Shown: one piece after another, positions 25,660 through 33,453 of the stretch
Position numbering within the stretch: the stretch's first letter is position 1
Layout: each line of letters starts with the position of its first letter
DNA from: Tepidisphaeraceae bacterium
Lineage (GTDB): Bacteria > Planctomycetota > Phycisphaerae > Tepidisphaerales > Tepidisphaeraceae
Direction: 5' to 3'
Assembly (NCBI GenBank): GCA_035998445.1
Contig: DASYHQ010000018.1
Coordinates: 310,001 to 374,000, forward strand
Length of the DNA stretch: 64,000 nucleotides
Program-made: the position numbers and the translations under genes
Notes under the pieces: generated by a model
Database searches by the model: none
Seen by the model: only the letters and a program-made list of their open reading frames with translations
What the model was told of the DNA's origin: nothing

Positions 25660-26754
25660 TTGCTGGGACGTTGGATTATCGTCGTCGCCGTCGGTTGTTA
25701 CGCATTGATCGTCGGCTGCATGCTATTGCCGGCCCAGACGCCCGCGAACGAGGCTACTGCCGACCCGGTTCAGGCCGCACCCGCCGTCGGCGCGCCACTG
25801 ACGGGCCTGCCGTACCGCGGGGTGGGCATGCAGATCCAGCGGGTCGACTGGATCGACCGCTACGAGCAGAGCATCGACGAGATCGCCGCGCTGGGCGCCG
25901 ACACCGTCTCGCTCGTGGTCGACGCCCGGCAGGAGAACGGCAGCAGCAACCGCATCTACCTCGACATGCGGCTTACGCCGTCGCCCGAGCAACTGGGCCG
26001 GCTCATCCAGCACGCGCGCGGCAAGGGGCTGCGCGTCATCCTCATGCCGATCGTCCTGCTCGACGCGCCGCGCGATAACGAGTGGCGCGGCACCATCGCG
26101 CCGCAGGACTGGGAGGAATGGTGGACCAGCTACCGCCAAATGCTCGGCCACTTCGCGTGGATCGCCCAGTCGTACGGCGCCAACGTGCTGTCGGTGGGAT
26201 CGGAACTCGTCAGCACTGAGGACGCGCGATTCGTCGACCAATGGCGGCGCGTCATCCGGGAAGTCCGCCAGTCCTTCCACGGCCAACTCACCTATTCCGC
26301 CAATTGGGACCACTACCGTGCAGTGAAGTTCTGGGACCAGCTCGACCTGATCGGCATGAACAGCTACTACAAACTGGGCTCCGATCGCAACGTGAAGGTG
26401 CCGGAGATCGTCAAGCGCTGGCAGGAAATCCAGAAGGACCTGCTGGCCTTCCAGCGCGACGTCGGCAAGCCGCTATTGTTCCTGGAGGTCGGCTGGTGCA
26501 GTCTGGCCAACGCTGCCCACGAACCGTGGGATTACACCAAGACCACCGAACCGCTCGACCTGGACCTGCAGAAGCGCCTCTACCAAGGCTTCTTCCAGGC
26601 CTGGTACGGCAAGCCCCAACTCGGCGGCTTCATGATCTGGGAATGGACGCCCGGCGACGGTGGGCCGAAAGACAAAGGCTACACCCCCGAAGGCAAGCCC
26701 GCGGAAAAGGTGATCGAAGAGTGGTACGCCAAGCCGCGTTGGGACGTGAAGTGA
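25660..26754 (+). CDS. GH113-like glycoside hydrolase, lipoprotein
   Basis: This 364-residue TIM-barrel glycoside hydrolase most resembles GH113 (beta-mannanase-like). The likely acid/base Glu is in VLSVGSELVS (about residue 182) and the nucleophile in LLFLEVGWCS (about 276). Catalytic-pocket blocks include GMQIQRVDW, YSANWDHYRAVKFWDQLDLIGMNSYY and GGFMIWEWTPG. A lipobox (LIVGC) follows the N-terminal hydrophobic stretch. No ATG exists in range; TTG at 25660 is chosen because GGGAG lies about 8 nt upstream. Family is likely, substrate unknown. Confidence 0.78.
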   Translation: MLGRWIIVVAVGCYALIVGCMLLPAQTPANEATADPVQAAPAVGAPLTGLPYRGVGMQIQRVDWIDRYEQSIDEIAALGADTVSLVVDARQENGSSNRIYLDMRLTPSPEQLGRLIQHARGKGLRVILMPIVLLDAPRDNEWRGTIAPQDWEEWWTSYRQMLGHFAWIAQSYGANVLSVGSELVSTEDARFVDQWRRVIREVRQSFHGQLTYSANWDHYRAVKFWDQLDLIGMNSYYKLGSDRNVKVPEIVKRWQEIQKDLLAFQRDVGKPLLFLEVGWCSLANAAHEPWDYTKTTEPLDLDLQKRLYQGFFQAWYGKPQLGGFMIWEWTPGDGGPKDKGYTPEGKPAEKVIEEWYAKPRWDVK

Positions 26755-26807
26755 CGACTGCCAGAACCGTTCGATGACCGGTCACCCGGACCTTTTCTGA
26801 TGTCGCT

Positions 26808-27287
26808 CTACAGTCGCTCAGATCCATCGGCTTCGTTCTTCGATTCGGCCGGAAGCGAGACGACCTTCAACTGGTCGACAACAAAATCTACGAGTCGAAT
26901 CGCATCCTGATCGAGCGACGCGACGTCTGCCAATGCGATCCAGGAATCGATACCGTCCTGTGCCTGCCGGGCGGCTCGCGTCGTCACCTCATTTGGAACG
27001 GCGAGCGCCGAGATCACCGGCGTTGCCGTCGTGGCGTGTGCGGGCTCGCGCGACGTCGTCGGCCACCACGACACGCCACCCACCACGATTGCCATCCCCG
27101 CTGCGACCGCGACGGACGCCGCGACGCCGATCCAGTACCGCCGCGGATTGCGATCAACCCCGTTCGCGCAGGCCGCGGATTGGCGAACACGATTCATCGT
27201 TCGCTCGTGCAGGGATGCCGAGAACGCCGGAGGTGTTTCCTTGGTCGCCGCACTGCATAGGAGATCATCGAATTGTCCGTCGTTCAT
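26808..27287 (-). CDS. Anti-sigma-like membrane protein
   Basis: This 159-residue protein has a short polar N-terminus, one transmembrane helix (about 56-76, YWIGVAASVAVAAGMAIVVGGV) and a C-terminal acidic domain. Its position directly after an ECF sigma gene makes an anti-sigma or sigma-partner role likely. The ATG at 27287 has AAGGA 7 nt upstream. No zinc-finger motif (HC2) is visible, so it is not a canonical ZAS protein. Confidence 0.6.
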   Translation of the reverse strand: MNDGQFDDLLCSAATKETPPAFSASLHERTMNRVRQSAACANGVDRNPRRYWIGVAASVAVAAGMAIVVGGVSWWPTTSREPAHATTATPVISALAVPNEVTTRAARQAQDGIDSWIALADVASLDQDAIRLVDFVVDQLKVVSLPAESKNEADGSERL

Positions 27288-27361
27288 TGCATTCCTTTCG
27301 ACCATCGCAGCTGAGCATCGTCGCACACACGGATTAAGAGGCGATGGCTCAAGAGGCGTCG

Positions 27362-27982
27362 TCAAACGTCACTCAAGTACTTCGCCAGTCGTTGCCTCGC
27401 GCGGTGCAGCAGCACCTTGGTCGTCAGCCGCGATCGGCCGAGCGCCCGAGCCAAGTCGGGCATTGGTAGTTGTTCAACGTAGTACAGCCACAGCACGTCG
27501 AACTGGTCCGGCCGAAGGTTCCGCCGGGCGATCGCCCATAGATTTCGATGCTCATCCTGCACGACGGCCATCGCATCCGGACCGGGATCGTCCGACGCCC
27601 GATCATAAACTGGGGCCCCGTCGGCGATGCGCAACCGCCGATGGTGCGTCGCCGCCTGCCGGACGGCGATCGCGAACAGCCAGCCCGACAGCCGCCAGCG
27701 CGGGTCGTACTTGCCGATCTTGCGGAACGCGCAGACGAACGTCTCCTGCAGCACGTCCTCGGCGTCGGCCGGGTTCGCCATCCGCCGATTCAGGAACCGC
27801 ATCAGCGGCGCTTGATACGCTCGTGCGATCCGATCGAACGCTGCCAGTGAACCGCTGGCGGCGTCCATCGCCCACCGCCGTTCGTCGGCATCCTCAGGTC
27901 GCCCGTCCGACATTGCGACCGAAGGCGACAACGCCGCGACGGCCGGGCTCGTCGCGGCGAGGTTGTTGCTGATCGATCGCAC
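27362..27982 (-). CDS. ECF-type sigma-70 factor
   Basis: Up to 206 residues with region 2 (DRIARAYQAPLMRFLNRRM, PADAEDVLQETFVCAFRKI, WRLSGWLFAIAVRQAATHHRR) and region 4 (LRPDQFDVLWLYYVEQLPMPDLARALGRSR). It binds core RNA polymerase and directs it to alternative promoters. The longest start is GTG at 27982; an ATG at 27913 (MSDGRPEDAD) is an alternative that still keeps region 2. The anti-sigma-like gene follows 74 nt downstream. Confidence 0.88.
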   Translation of the reverse strand: MRSISNNLAATSPAVAALSPSVAMSDGRPEDADERRWAMDAASGSLAAFDRIARAYQAPLMRFLNRRMANPADAEDVLQETFVCAFRKIGKYDPRWRLSGWLFAIAVRQAATHHRRLRIADGAPVYDRASDDPGPDAMAVVQDEHRNLWAIARRNLRPDQFDVLWLYYVEQLPMPDLARALGRSRLTTKVLLHRARQRLAKYLSDV

Positions 27983-28029
27983 GGAACTAGTTTCCTCAGG
28001 CGTCGCCGGTAACGCGAGCTTCTGCTCTT

Positions 28030-28170
28030 ACCGTGGCATGGGCGTCTCGCCCATGCGTGTAATGAGGCCCTGAATTTCTTTCTGTGGCAACCGCGTGGCC
28101 CGCGCAGTCTGGCACAAACCCAGTTTCTCATTCCAATCCATAGGCATGGGCGAGACGCCCATGCCACGGT
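28030..28170. mobile_element. CATGGGCG palindrome element, copy 1 (141 bp)
   Basis: The terminal inverted repeats are 26 bp and perfect. Each begins ACCGTGGCATGGGCG and contains an internal palindrome CATGGGCG-TCT-CGCCCATG, so each end can also fold alone. The 89-bp centre has no coding capacity. Other copies are at 31508-31646 and 53876-54016; this centre shares ATGAGGCC and TTCCA blocks with the last one. The structure is that of a non-autonomous MITE. Confidence 0.8.
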
Positions 28171-28177
28171 GAGCCCC

Positions 28178-29137
28178 CTACTTCACCGCCGCGGGCCGTC
28201 GCAGGACCTGCGACTTGATCGCCTCCACCACCTTCTCGGCCGGTGTTTCGAACGAAAGGTCGACGCCTTGTTCCGTCTGCGACAGCTTCAACTTCGTCAG
28301 CAGTTCGTCCGCCATCTGCAATCGATCGTCGGCGTCGGCCTCAGCGGCCTTCATCGACACGATCGCCCGGATTCCCTCCGCCGCCCGCAGCAGCCGCTGG
28401 GCGCGTTGGGCATCGGGCGCTTCCACGTGCCCCTTGGCGAACAGCTGCTTGTCGGCGTTCTCGCCCATCGTGATCCACGCCGACTCCACGTTCGCCATCG
28501 CCGGTGACGCCTGTTGGGTCTTCGCCAGTTCGGCCAGCCCACGGCCCTCAACGTACATCAGCACCCCCGCGTCTTTCGCTGGCACCGCCCCGGCCAGTGG
28601 CGCCATCGTCTCCGCCTTCTTATCCAACACGTCCGCTGCCCGCTTCACCAGGTCGGCCGACCGCGCGATGGCGATCAGGTCGTTGCGGAGGAACGAGCCG
28701 TACATGGTCTTGCCCTTGTCTTCCCAAGAGACGACCTCGCGATCGCCGTATATTTCGTTGGTGTAGGACGGCGCCAGTTCGAGCACGCCCAGGACGCGGT
28801 TGCTGTCGAACGTGCCGTGGACGAGGACGACGTTGTGTTCCTCCCCGAACGCGTCGCCGTAGAGCGTGACGCCGTGCAGATCGTTCGGGAACGAGAAGCC
28901 CGCGAGTCGTAGGAGCATGTCGAGCCCCTGCTGCGTGTCTGGCCGGGCCAACACCTCATCGATGATGGCCGACCCGACCGTCGACGTCTTCGTTTGATCG
29001 GCGTCGAAGTGGATGACCCACTTTGGATCTTTCGGCACCTGCTGCGGGTCCAACGGCGCTGCGTGGGTGGTGGACGAGCCGAGAATCGCCAGAGCGCCGG
29101 TGAAGGTGAGGCCGATGATGAGGTTGCGCATCCGCAT
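28178..29137 (-). CDS. Secreted protein of unknown function
   Basis: This 319-residue protein has an N-terminal signal peptide (LIIGLTFTGALAILGSSTTHA, cleavage near residue 27). The mature part (WVIHFDADQTKTSTVG, GVTLYGDAFGEEHNVVLVHG, VLGVLELAPSYTNEIYGDREVVSWEDKGKTMYG) resembles uncharacterised planctomycete exported proteins that may have a substrate-binding or protease-inhibitor fold. No catalytic motif is seen. ATG at 29137 is chosen over 29131; GGAG lies 11 nt upstream. It is divergent from aspS. Confidence 0.65.
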   Translation of the reverse strand: MRMRNLIIGLTFTGALAILGSSTTHAAPLDPQQVPKDPKWVIHFDADQTKTSTVGSAIIDEVLARPDTQQGLDMLLRLAGFSFPNDLHGVTLYGDAFGEEHNVVLVHGTFDSNRVLGVLELAPSYTNEIYGDREVVSWEDKGKTMYGSFLRNDLIAIARSADLVKRAADVLDKKAETMAPLAGAVPAKDAGVLMYVEGRGLAELAKTQQASPAMANVESAWITMGENADKQLFAKGHVEAPDAQRAQRLLRAAEGIRAIVSMKAAEADADDRLQMADELLTKLKLSQTEQGVDLSFETPAEKVVEAIKSQVLRRPAAVK

Positions 29138-29360
29138 GGTCAATTGCTCCAGTGAGTTTTCGAATTGCCGCACGCCAATGGCCGCGGGGTCGCAAGCCTA
29201 TACGCGTGCTGCGGAGCGCCGGTTACCGCGCAAATGGGCGATCTCGACATTTGCCGGCGGTTCTGGGAAACTTCCCGACCGCGCGCCGCCAACTTGGCGC
29301 CCGCCGGGCTGCCGTCGAACGACGGTGCCGCAACCGCTTTTTCTTAGGATCCGTCGCGTC

Positions 29361-31166
29361 ATGGAAGCTATCGAAACCCGTTATCGTACCCATACCTGTG
29401 GCCAGTTGCGCAAGAGCGACGTCGGCAAGGACGTCGCGCTGGCCGGTTGGGTCCACAGCTACCGCGACCACGGCGGGCTGGTCTTCATCGATCTGCGCGA
29501 CCGCGACGGCCTGACCCAGCTCGTCTTCAACGCCGACACCTGCGGTGCGCAGACGCTCGAGGAAGCGCGCAAGCTGCGCGCCGAATGGGTGGTCAACGTT
29601 CGCGGCACCGTGCAGGCGAGGGCCGCCGAGGTGGTGAACTCGAAGCTGGCGACGGGCGAGATCGAGATCCACGTGAAGACGATGGACGTGCTGACGCCGT
29701 CCCCCACGCCCCCCTTCACGCCCGATGAGCACGAGAACGTGAACGAAGAGCGCCGGCTCCAGTATCGCTTCATCGACCTGCGCCGCCCGGAGATGCAGCA
29801 GACGCTGAAGACGCGCTACCGCGTGACAAAGATCATGCGCGACGTCCTCGGCGACCTGGGTTTCTGGGAGATCGAGACGCCCATCCTGACCAAGAGCACC
29901 CCCGAGGGCAGCCGCGACTTCATCGTGCCCAGCCGCCTGGTGCCGGGCAGCTTTTACGCGCTGCCGCAGAGCCCGCAGCTGTTCAAGCAGATTTTGATGG
30001 TCAGCGGCTGCGACAAGTACATGCAGATCGTCCGCTGTTTCCGCGATGAAGACCCGCGCGCCGATCGGCAGGCGGAGTTCACGCAGCTCGACGTCGAGAT
30101 GTCGTTCATCGATCGCGAAAACATCATGACGATCATCGAGGACCTGCTGCGCACCATCTGGAAGCAGATCCTCGACGTCGACATCCCGGCCAAGGTGGCC
30201 CACATGGAGTACGACGAGGCGATGAACAAGTACGGGAGCGACCGCCCCGATCTGCGCTTCGGCATGGAACTGCACGACGTAACCGACCTCGGCCAGAAGA
30301 CCGACTTCGGCGTCTTCAAGAGCGCCGCGATGGTGAAGTGCATCGTGGTGCCCGGCGGCGCGAAACTGAGCCGCAAGGAGACCGACGCGCTGGCGGAGTG
30401 GTCCAAGGGCTTCGGCGCCAAGGGCTTGGCCGTCACCAAGGTGACCGCGACCGGCCTGGACACCGGCGTGGCCAAGTTCCTGGCGCCGATCGCGCAGGAC
30501 CTCATCAGCCGCACCGGCGCCAAGGAAGGCGATCTGCTCGCCTTCGGCGCCGACAAGCCGAACATCGTTCACAAAGTGCTCGGCGAGCTGCGCCTGAAGA
30601 TGGCGCGCGACCTCAAGATCGAGCCCAGCACGAAGTGGGCCTGGGTCTGGATCGTCAACTTCCCGCTGTTGGACTACGACGAGGCCGAGAAGAAGTGGAA
30701 CAGCGTCCACCACCCCTTCACCTCGCCGCTCGACGAAGACCTGCCCAAGCTGGCTGCGGCCAAGCACGAGGAACTGACGACGATGAAGAGCAAGGCGTAC
30801 GACATCGTGCTGAACGGCTCGGAACTGGGCGGCGGCAGCATTCGTATCCACCGGGCCGATATTCAGCAGCAGATGTTCAGCGTGCTGGGCGTGGACGCCG
30901 AGGCCCAGCGCAGCCGCTTCGGCTTCCTGCTGGACGCCCTGCAGTACGGCGCCCCGCCGCATGGCGGGCTGGCGCTGGGCGTCGACCGCATCGTCATGCT
31001 GCTGCGCAACACCACCAACATCCGCGACGTCATCGCGTTCCCCAAGACGCAGAGCGGCGCCGACCTGATGGTGGGCGCCCCGTCGCAGATCGACGACAAG
31101 CAGCTCAAGGAAGCCCACGTCCGCGTCGCTGCGCCACCACCGAAGGCGCCGGAAGTGAAGGCGTAG
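29361..31166 (+). CDS. aspS: Aspartyl-tRNA synthetase
   Basis: This 601-residue class II synthetase has an N-terminal OB-fold anticodon-binding domain (GWVHSYRDHGGLVFIDLRDRDG, FTPDEHENVNEERRLQYRFIDLRR). Motif 2 is RCFRDEDPRADRQAEFTQLDVEMSF and motif 3 is GGLALGVDRIVMLLRN, with the usual GAD insertion. It charges tRNA-Asp; whether it also mischarges tRNA-Asn cannot be read here. The start at 29361 follows AGGA at about 29347. The 224-nt region upstream is divergent from the secreted-protein gene. Confidence 0.97.
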   Translation: MEAIETRYRTHTCGQLRKSDVGKDVALAGWVHSYRDHGGLVFIDLRDRDGLTQLVFNADTCGAQTLEEARKLRAEWVVNVRGTVQARAAEVVNSKLATGEIEIHVKTMDVLTPSPTPPFTPDEHENVNEERRLQYRFIDLRRPEMQQTLKTRYRVTKIMRDVLGDLGFWEIETPILTKSTPEGSRDFIVPSRLVPGSFYALPQSPQLFKQILMVSGCDKYMQIVRCFRDEDPRADRQAEFTQLDVEMSFIDRENIMTIIEDLLRTIWKQILDVDIPAKVAHMEYDEAMNKYGSDRPDLRFGMELHDVTDLGQKTDFGVFKSAAMVKCIVVPGGAKLSRKETDALAEWSKGFGAKGLAVTKVTATGLDTGVAKFLAPIAQDLISRTGAKEGDLLAFGADKPNIVHKVLGELRLKMARDLKIEPSTKWAWVWIVNFPLLDYDEAEKKWNSVHHPFTSPLDEDLPKLAAAKHEELTTMKSKAYDIVLNGSELGGGSIRIHRADIQQQMFSVLGVDAEAQRSRFGFLLDALQYGAPPHGGLALGVDRIVMLLRNTTNIRDVIAFPKTQSGADLMVGAPSQIDDKQLKEAHVRVAAPPPKAPEVKA

Positions 31167-31205
31167 GGAGGTCTGGTCCCCTCTCCCGCCTGCGCCGGGA
31201 GAGGG

Positions 31206-31343
31206 CTAGGTTCTGTCTGAAAACCCAATTTGGGGCGATCGCCCGTAGGGGCAGGCCTCCGTGCCTGCCCGTTTTTTCGGCAGAAGACGAGGCGGGCATG
31301 CACGGAGGCCTGCCCCTACGAGACCTTTTCAGACAGAACCTAG
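31206..31343. mobile_element. 138-bp element with perfect 18-bp ends, inserted in a hairpin repeat
   Basis: The left end is CTAGGTTCTGTCTGAAAA (31206-31223) and the right end its exact complement (31326-31343). The interior also pairs (GTAGGGGCAGGCCTCCGTGC against GGCATGCACGGAGGCCTGCC...). Both outer ends read CTAG. The element interrupts a CTCCCGG repeat: GGGAGAGGGCTAG lies before it and CTAGGGTGAGGGTGG after it, whereas uninterrupted copies read continuously. It is therefore a MITE with a CTAG target duplication, as in YTAR-targeting IS5-type elements (inference). Confidence 0.85.
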
Positions 31344-31388
31344 GGTGAGGGTGGTTTCGAGCAGGTGACCGCACCAGCAGGAACAAGG

Positions 31389-31434
31389 GCACCCTCACCT
31401 AGCCTCTCCCGGAGTACCGGGAGAGGGACCGGAG
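31389..31434. repeat. CTCCCGG hairpin repeat
   Basis: CACCCTCACCTAGCCTCTCCC, a CGGAGTACCGG loop, and GGGAGAGGGACCGGA. It is a close copy of the element at 15274-15325, in the intergenic stretch between aspS and lrgA (31167-31753), which is otherwise composed of the two mobile elements described here. Confidence 0.75.
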
Positions 31435-31507
31435 CAAACTCGTCGCACTTGGTGAACACCCTCGGCTTACCTCAGAGGGTGTTAAGGAACAGTGCCGCGT
31501 CCGCTCC

Positions 31508-31646
31508 ACCGTAACATGGGCGTCCCGCCCATGACCACCAGCAGGGCGACGAATCGGTTTAGTTGCAGAGGACATCGGTAAGTCGGTCGGCAGAACAACG
31601 GATTCTGCTTCGGCCACAGTCATGGGCGGGACGCCCATGCTACGGT
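31508..31646. mobile_element. CATGGGCG palindrome element, copy 2 (139 bp)
   Basis: Inverted ends of 26 bp match 25 of 26. The inner palindrome is CATGGGCG-TCC-CGCCCATG. Beyond these ends a second, weaker pair is visible (AGGGTGTTAAGGAACAG at 31476 against its inverse at about 31650-31682), so the full unit may extend over about 31472-31686. The outer part is shared with copy 3 (AGGGTGT and GCGTCCGCTCC). Confidence 0.78.
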
Positions 31647-31753
31647 GAAGAGCGAGCCCGACGCTGTTCATAAACGCCCTCTCAGGATGACGATCGGTTG
31701 CCACTCCCGACCGCATTTGTTCCGCCGCATCAACGCCCCTACACTCCGCCTCC

Positions 31754-32173
31754 ATGCGTGGCTTTGCCATCCTCCTGCTGGCCAATCTGCTCGGCCTGTT
31801 CCTTCACCATTACGCCCACGTGCCGCTGCCCGCGAACGTGATCGGGCTGATTTTGCTCTTGATCGGCCTTGGCACCGGCATCGTCAAACAAAGCTGGGTC
31901 GAGACGGCGTCGACGTTCGTCCTGCGGCACATGCTGCTGCTGTTCGCCCCGGTGATCGTCGGTGCGCTGGCGCTGGGGCAGGTTTTAAAGGCCGATTGGC
32001 CTGCGTTGCTGGCGACGGGCGTCGTGTCGCCATTGGTGACGCTGATCGCATCGGCCATCCTTGCCAAGTTTGTGATCGATGACGCCGGCGAACCCGTCGC
32101 TGCGGGCGACGCGCCACTGGCGGCCACGGTGCTGCCCGAGTTTTCCACCAAACGCCCGGATGGCCTGCCGTGA
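31754..32173 (+). CDS. lrgA: LrgA/CidA-family membrane protein
   Basis: This 139-residue protein has four transmembrane helices and the CidA/LrgA pattern (LLANLLGLFLHHYAHVPLPANVIGLILLLIGLG, VRHMLLLFAPVIVGAL). In Gram-positives LrgA is holin-like and the pair affects murein hydrolase activity or acts as a transporter for small organic acids. The stop overlaps the lrgB start (GTGA), so the two are translationally coupled. An ATG at 31754 begins the first helix. Confidence 0.88.
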   Translation: MRGFAILLLANLLGLFLHHYAHVPLPANVIGLILLLIGLGTGIVKQSWVETASTFVLRHMLLLFAPVIVGALALGQVLKADWPALLATGVVSPLVTLIASAILAKFVIDDAGEPVAAGDAPLAATVLPEFSTKRPDGLP

Positions 32174-32880
32174 TCGCAAGCGAACTGACCGCCAATCCTA
32201 TGTTTGGGCTCACGCTGACCGTCGTCGTCTACGCGATGTCGCTGGCGATCCAGCGTCGCGTGCGCTGGCTGCACCCGCTGCTGGTCACGTGTGCTGTGAT
32301 CATGGTCTTGCTGACCGTCACGAAGATCCCATTGGCCGACTACCGCGCTGGCGGGCAGATGATCACGATCTTCCTCGGTCCCGCGACCGTCGCGCTGGCG
32401 GTGCCGCTGTACAAGCACCGGGCGGCGCTGCGCCGGCACGCGATCGGCATCGCGATCACCGTTTGCGCCGGCTGCCTGATCGGCATCGCGTCGGCCTTCG
32501 CGTGCGCGTGGCTGCTGGGCGGGTCGACGCTGGCGGTGATCTCGGTGCTGCCCAAGTCGGTGACGACGCCGATCTCGATGGAGGTCTCCCGCGCCCTGGC
32601 CGGTTCCCCGGAACTGACGGCCGCCATCACGCTCGGTTCAGGCTTGGTCGGCGCGGTGATCGGCATTCCCCTGCTGCGCGCCACGCGCTTGCTGAAACCC
32701 TCCGCCGGTGGATTGGCCATGGGCATCTCCTCGCACGGCGTCGGCACCGCATCGATCCTGCCGATCTCCGAACTGCACGGCACCTACGCCGCCCTAGGCA
32801 TGGCACTGAACGGCCTCCTGACCGCGACGATCCTGACGCCCCTCGCCCCCTGGATCCACCGCCTGCTGTACGGCGTGTGA
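32170..32880 (+). CDS. lrgB: LrgB-family membrane protein
   Basis: This 236-residue protein has six to eight transmembrane helices with LrgB blocks: DYRAGGQMITIFLGPATVALAVPLY, VISVLPKSVTTPISMEVS and GISSHGVGTASILPISE. It starts at a GTG (32170) whose codon overlaps the lrgA stop. The pair forms an operon of two genes, as in other bacteria, with a proposed role in pyruvate or glycolate transport or cell-wall turnover. Confidence 0.9.
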   Translation: MIASELTANPMFGLTLTVVVYAMSLAIQRRVRWLHPLLVTCAVIMVLLTVTKIPLADYRAGGQMITIFLGPATVALAVPLYKHRAALRRHAIGIAITVCAGCLIGIASAFACAWLLGGSTLAVISVLPKSVTTPISMEVSRALAGSPELTAAITLGSGLVGAVIGIPLLRATRLLKPSAGGLAMGISSHGVGTASILPISELHGTYAALGMALNGLLTATILTPLAPWIHRLLYGV

Positions 32881-32889
32881 CCTTCTCAC

Positions 32890-33425
32890 CGCCTTTTGTA
32901 GAACAGGCATTCCTGCCTGTCACTCTTGCGCTCATTTATTGCGCACCAGAAGAGAACGCGTAGGCCGCAAAGGGCGGACGCGCGGGACCGCGAAGAAGAC
33001 GATGAGCTTCGCGACGGCGGTTTGGGTAAGGCAAAACGCGATCTCGTGCACCATTATGCACCATTGTGCACCATCGAGTGATGTCGAAGAGGATGCACCA
33101 TTCCAGGCGCGTCCGCTATTCGGTTGTCAAAGAGCACGCTATCCATCTCTACGCCCGCGCTGCGCACTTGACGTTGGATTGGCGCAACACCATCCGCATT
33201 TCTTCGCGTCCGCCTTCGCGTCCTTCGCGCCTTCGCGTCTCTGCCTCTTCGCCATCGCTGGCTAGCGTTGCATGCCAGACAAGATTGTCCGCCACACAAA
33301 AACGAAAACAGAAAGAGACGCAGGCCAGAATGCGTGTGCAACAGAAGAGAGAAGAAGGAATACGGGGGGAGATGAAGACGAGGGGGAGAGACAGGCAGGA
33401 ATGCCTGTCCTACAGAAGAGGGGTG
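32890..33425. repeat. Composite repeat block 2 (inverted)
   Basis: The 572-nt gene-free stretch 32881-33453 is the inverted counterpart of block 1. It starts and ends with the REP-like ACAGGCATTCCTGCCTGT. It holds the D module (33001-33035, TTTGGGTAAGGC), three 10-bp TGCACCAT units (33044-33075, module C), and module B (about 33107-33170, GCTATTCGGTTGTCAAAGAGC). Module order is that of block 1 read from the other strand. No coding sequence is seen. Confidence 0.75.
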
Positions 33426-33453
33426 ACGGCGTAGCGATCGTGAGCCGTCGCGG

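Noticed and set aside
27983-27995. GGAAACTAGTTCC as an ECF promoter for the sigma gene at 27362-27982
   Set aside because: The -35-like half exists, but no matching -10 element lies 16-17 nt downstream.
29223-31118. 631-residue open frame antisense to aspS
   Set aside because: A shadow of aspS codon bias; no family motif, implausible composition.
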